This document shows positions 15,673-17,863 of a stretch of DNA of 17,863 nucleotides, in pieces. Both the position numbers and the translations under genes were made by a program. The stretch covers positions 1 to 17,863 of the forward strand of contig CAZOQG010000029.1 in NCBI GenBank assembly GCA_964582065.1, given 5' to 3'. The notes under the pieces are model-generated. The model saw only the letters and a program-made list of their open reading frames with translations, made no database searches and was not told the origin of the DNA. The stretch is from JACNFS01 sp964582065. GTDB lineage: Bacteria > Chloroflexota > Dehalococcoidia > GIF9 > UBA5629. Position 1 is the first letter of the stretch, and each line of letters opens with the position of its first letter.

Positions 15673-15700
15673 ACCTGGAGGTCACCTGCCGACAGGTCAC
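15673..15700. promoter_or_regulatory. Operator-like cluster of ACCT/AGGT half-sites
   Basis: Four alternating half-sites occur: ACCT at 15673, AGGT at 15679, ACCT at 15684 and AGGT at 15694. The last two lie within an imperfect palindrome (GTCACCTG, 4 bases, CAGGTCAC; 15681-15700). The cluster sits about 24 bases upstream of the -35 box, where an activator would bind. Confidence 0.45.
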
Positions 15701-15739
15701 TCACCACCCACACAGCCACCCCCTTAGATGTAGGGACGG

Positions 15740-15773
15740 ATCCTCATAGCTTGTCTTGAGCCAAGCCGAGGAT
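15740..15773. repeat. Palindromic intergenic hairpin
   Basis: ATCCTC (15740-15745) pairs with GAGGAT (15768-15773), and inside them GCTTG (15749-15753) pairs with CAAGC (15762-15766). The core resembles the GCTTGTC-type short palindromic repeats scattered through many environmental bacterial genomes. Neither flank has a clear U tract, so a terminator role is doubtful. Confidence 0.5.
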
Positions 15774-15891
15774 TTGTCTTGCTTTCCCCTCTTCCTTGAC
15801 CACAATCTCTGCTCCCTCTCCCTTTCCCTTTACTGCCAAGAAAACAAGGGGGGTGGAAGCCGGTCATGGACATAGCCTATAATGGGGACGG

Positions 15892-16686
15892 ATGAGCGGT
15901 CTTTGGCTAAGTCTGTTTTTCGCGCTCGGTGCGGTTGTGGGCAGCTTCCTCAATGTGGTTGCCGACCGGCTGCCAGCGGGTAGGTCAATAGTCTTCCCAC
16001 CATCTCATTGCCCTGAATGCCAGCGTGGTCTTTCAGCCAAAGACATGATTCCCCTATTCAGCTACCTTTGGCTCAAGGGGCGGTGCCGCTATTGTCGAGC
16101 AACCATCCCTATGCGTTTGTTTTGGGTGGAACTGGGTACGGGAGTTTTGTTTGCCTTCTCGTACTGGCATTATGGGTTGGGCTGGGAACTGGCGATGGTA
16201 GTTTTCTACTGTTGCCTATTCATTGCCCTTTTAATCGTTGACTTGGAGCATGGGATTTTGCCCAATAAGATAGTCTATCCTGGGATGGTCGTGGCTTTGG
16301 TTGTAGCTGCTTTGGGCTCCATATTTGGCTTTGAGATGAGCAGTGTCAGCGAGTCAGGTTTTGGATTGTGGATCGTTGACGCAGCTATCGGTGGTAGCAT
16401 TGGTTTTGGGCTGCTGCTTATTGTGGCACTGATTTCTCGTGGTGGTATGGGTGGTGGCGATGTAAAGCTGGCGGGGTTGATAGGTCTTGTCACCGGCTTC
16501 CCACTGGTTTTTGTAGCCATGTTCTTGGGGGTAGTCAGCGGTGGTTTGGTGGCTGGAGTTCTGCTGGTGACCAAAGTGAAGAAGCGGAAGGAGACTATCC
16601 CCTTCGGCCCTTTCCTATGTCTGGCCGCTATGGCAACGCTATTCTGGGGAAACAACCTGCTTGGCTGGTATTTAGGCTTTTCTTGA
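15892..16686 (+). CDS. pilD: Prepilin peptidase (type IV leader peptidase, A24 family)
   Basis: This 264-residue membrane protease cleaves and usually N-methylates type IV prepilin and pseudopilin leaders. The N-terminus (GSFLNVVADRLP) matches the family, followed by a zinc-type cysteine set C40, C43, C65, C68 in the cytoplasmic methylase domain. The catalytic aspartates are D117 in LLIVDLEHGILPN and D190 in GGMGGGDVKL. Several hydrophobic membrane segments follow (about 81-116, 128-146, 160-182, 195-226, 238-260). TATAAT lies at 15878-15883, only 8 bases before the ATG, with no good -35 and only weak GGGGAC as a ribosome site. No pilin or assembly gene is nearby, so targets lie elsewhere. 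The symbol is used loosely for the family. Confidence 0.92.
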   Translation: MSGLWLSLFFALGAVVGSFLNVVADRLPAGRSIVFPPSHCPECQRGLSAKDMIPLFSYLWLKGRCRYCRATIPMRLFWVELGTGVLFAFSYWHYGLGWELAMVVFYCCLFIALLIVDLEHGILPNKIVYPGMVVALVVAALGSIFGFEMSSVSESGFGLWIVDAAIGGSIGFGLLLIVALISRGGMGGGDVKLAGLIGLVTGFPLVFVAMFLGVVSGGLVAGVLLVTKVKKRKETIPFGPFLCLAAMATLFWGNNLLGWYLGFS

Positions 16687-16976
16687 ATTACTCTGTGCGT
16701 TGAGAGGCATTGTTGCCAGGACGGGCGCTGCCTGTTCAGTTGTTAGGGAAGGCATCACTCAACCTTAGTCATACCAAAGGACGACCTTGCGTCAGCGCAA
16801 AGGTTGACTTGATAGTTAGCCCTTTTCTTTTGCCAAAACCAGCCACCCTCCTGATTTCGAAGCGCAGATAATGGAGTAAACTGGAGAATCAAAGTGGCTA
16901 ATGCCAAGGTCAACCGTGACGGACGGAGAGACTAATAGGGATAGAGGGAAAGCGATTGAAACCAAAGGAGGATGAA
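16687..16976. other. Intergenic region before the SDR gene
   Basis: These 290 bases have no credible gene. A hairpin at 16785-16805 (TTGCG/CGCAA core plus ACC/GGT across a one-base bulge) lies about 100 bases after the prepilin peptidase stop, but a T-rich stretch follows only about 20 bases later, so it is a poor terminator. AAAGGAGG at 16964-16971 is the ribosome site of the next gene. No clear promoter was found. Confidence 0.4.
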
Positions 16977-17863
16977 ATGCGTGTACTCATTACAGGTGGA
17001 GCAGGTCGGCTGGGGATAACCGTTTCCAAAGCCCTTTGGCGAGATGGGCTGCAGGTGCGGGTATTCGACCTGGACACTCCATACAACCGGAAAAGTGTAA
17101 AGGAGCTCAAAGGAAAAGCGGAGATTCTATGGGGGGACATCACACAGCCTGATTCAGTCCGGAATGCATTGGGAGGTGTGGACGCAGTTGTTCACATGGC
17201 CGGCATCTTGCCGCCGCTAGCCTACGAGAAACCTGAACTGGCCACCAAGGTCAATGTAGGGGGAACCAAGATCATCGTCGACCTGATAAAAGAAAGAGGC
17301 GGCCATACTCCTTTCGTGTTTACCTCTTCGGTTGCTGCGTTTGGCCCTACTCCAGATGCGACCGCACCACTTAGCCCGGACGAGAATGATCCCCGGCCCA
17401 GGGGGGCGTACGGCGAGACCAAGCTTCAAGCCGAAAATCTGATTAGGGAATCAGGGATTGACTATGCGATCTTGCGCCTTACTGCAAGCATGTACTTTGT
17501 CTTTGGGATAGGCGACCTTAAGCGGATGTTTACTGTTCCGCTGGATAATCGGATTGAGTACTGCCATCCAGATGACACGGCGACGGCGATACTCAGTGCT
17601 GTTAAGAACTTCGACGTTGTCAAGGGAAACACATTGGTCATCAGTGGCGGGTCTAAGCAGCGAATGCTGTACAAGGATATGATTCGCGCCATGCTGGGGG
17701 TTATGGGGTTACCGGTACCACCTGCCCGCAAATTCACCAAGCAACCTTATTACCTGGACTGGTATGATACAAGCAAGTCCGAGCGACTGCTTCAGTTCCA
17801 ACGAAATTCCTTTTCGGACTATCTCAAGGACTATTCCAAACGGCTGACCAGGCAATTTGGTTC
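16977..17863 (+). CDS. Extended SDR, NAD-dependent epimerase/dehydratase family (3' end outside window)
   Basis: The frame starts at ATG 16977, 5 bases after AAAGGAGG, and stays open for 295 codons to the window edge, so the C-terminus is missing. The Rossmann motif TGGAGRLG (residues 6-13) binds NAD(P). GDITQPDSV (53-61) and HMAG (73-76) are typical of extended SDRs. The catalytic set is SS at 117-118 and YGETK with Y145 and K149. The family covers nucleotide-sugar epimerases, dehydratases and 3-beta-hydroxysteroid-type dehydrogenases, and I cannot choose among them. It lies on the opposite strand from the oxidation run and may be unrelated to it. Confidence 0.88.
   Translation, partial: MRVLITGGAGRLGITVSKALWRDGLQVRVFDLDTPYNRKSVKELKGKAEILWGDITQPDSVRNALGGVDAVVHMAGILPPLAYEKPELATKVNVGGTKIIVDLIKERGGHTPFVFTSSVAAFGPTPDATAPLSPDENDPRPRGAYGETKLQAENLIRESGIDYAILRLTASMYFVFGIGDLKRMFTVPLDNRIEYCHPDDTATAILSAVKNFDVVKGNTLVISGGSKQRMLYKDMIRAMLGVMGLPVPPARKFTKQPYYLDWYDTSKSERLLQFQRNSFSDYLKDYSKRLTRQFG

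Larger units (their letters stand above)
15323..15891. other. Divergent control region between the minus-strand run and the prepilin peptidase
   Basis: This 569-base region holds, from right to left: a pyrimidine-rich stretch (about 15776-15833), a palindromic hairpin (15740-15773), operator-like half-sites (15673-15700), a strong minus-strand promoter (15621-15649), a foldable leader and an intrinsic terminator (15449-15482). Closest to the first gene is a short leader with extra ribosome-site-like sequences. A 116-codon frame at 15369-15719 runs through the promoter and terminator and lacks family features, so I do not call it a gene. Confidence 0.6.

Noticed and set aside
15369..15719. A 116-codon minus-strand frame upstream of the acyl-CoA dehydrogenase gene
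   Set aside because: It runs through the consensus promoter and the terminator hairpin, has no family features and no ribosome site.
1..17863. CRISPR arrays, tRNA or rRNA genes, transposases or integrases
   Set aside because: I saw no regularly spaced repeats, no tRNA- or rRNA-like segments and no recombinase motifs in either strand.

Overview
The window looks like a piece of a chromosome or large contig from an anaerobic bacterium. It carries a tungsten-type aldehyde:ferredoxin oxidoreductase, an F420-dehydrogenase-beta-type iron-sulfur flavoprotein, an iron alcohol dehydrogenase, CoA-ester enzymes and PAS-rich two-component proteins. This mixture recalls uncultured Chloroflexota (Dehalococcoidia-like) or other sediment and groundwater anaerobes. 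That placement is an inference from gene content only. Base composition is mixed (near 50% GC by eye), and no rRNA, tRNA or other taxonomic marker is present.

Layout. (1) 284-4583, plus strand: three tightly packed signalling genes, namely a three-PAS histidine kinase, a CheY/Rcp1-like single receiver and a receiver-PAS-kinase-receiver hybrid. None has a DNA-binding output domain. (2) 4706-15322, minus strand: a ten-gene run transcribed leftwards. In transcription order it holds an acyl-CoA dehydrogenase-like protein, an SCP2-like protein, a DUF1326 protein, a second SCP2-like protein, two tandem SCP2-like paralogues (the duplication also copied the start of the alcohol dehydrogenase, now a pseudogene), an Fe-alcohol dehydrogenase, an aldehyde:ferredoxin oxidoreductase, an acyl-CoA ligase and an FrhB-like protein with an unusual C-terminal helix-turn-helix-like tail. 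(3) 15323-15891: a control region with a strong minus-strand promoter, an operator-like cluster of half-sites, a roughly 160-nt leader that can fold, and an intrinsic terminator upstream of the first gene. (4) 15892-16686, plus strand: a prepilin peptidase. (5) 16977 to the window edge, plus strand: an extended SDR (NAD-dependent epimerase/dehydratase) cut off by the end of the window.

How the genes may work together. The minus-strand run reads as an oxidation chain: alcohol to aldehyde (Fe-ADH), aldehyde to carboxylic acid with reduced ferredoxin (AOR), acid to acyl-CoA (ligase), then an acyl-CoA dehydrogenase-fold step. The FrhB-like protein is a plausible electron partner. Four SCP2-like proteins and a DUF1326 protein sit among the enzymes and suggest a poorly soluble substrate passed along by small hydrophobic-ligand carriers. 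The combination of four SCP2-like carriers, DUF1326, AOR and FrhB behind an attenuator-like leader is the strongest candidate here for an undescribed system. The substrate cannot be read from the sequence.
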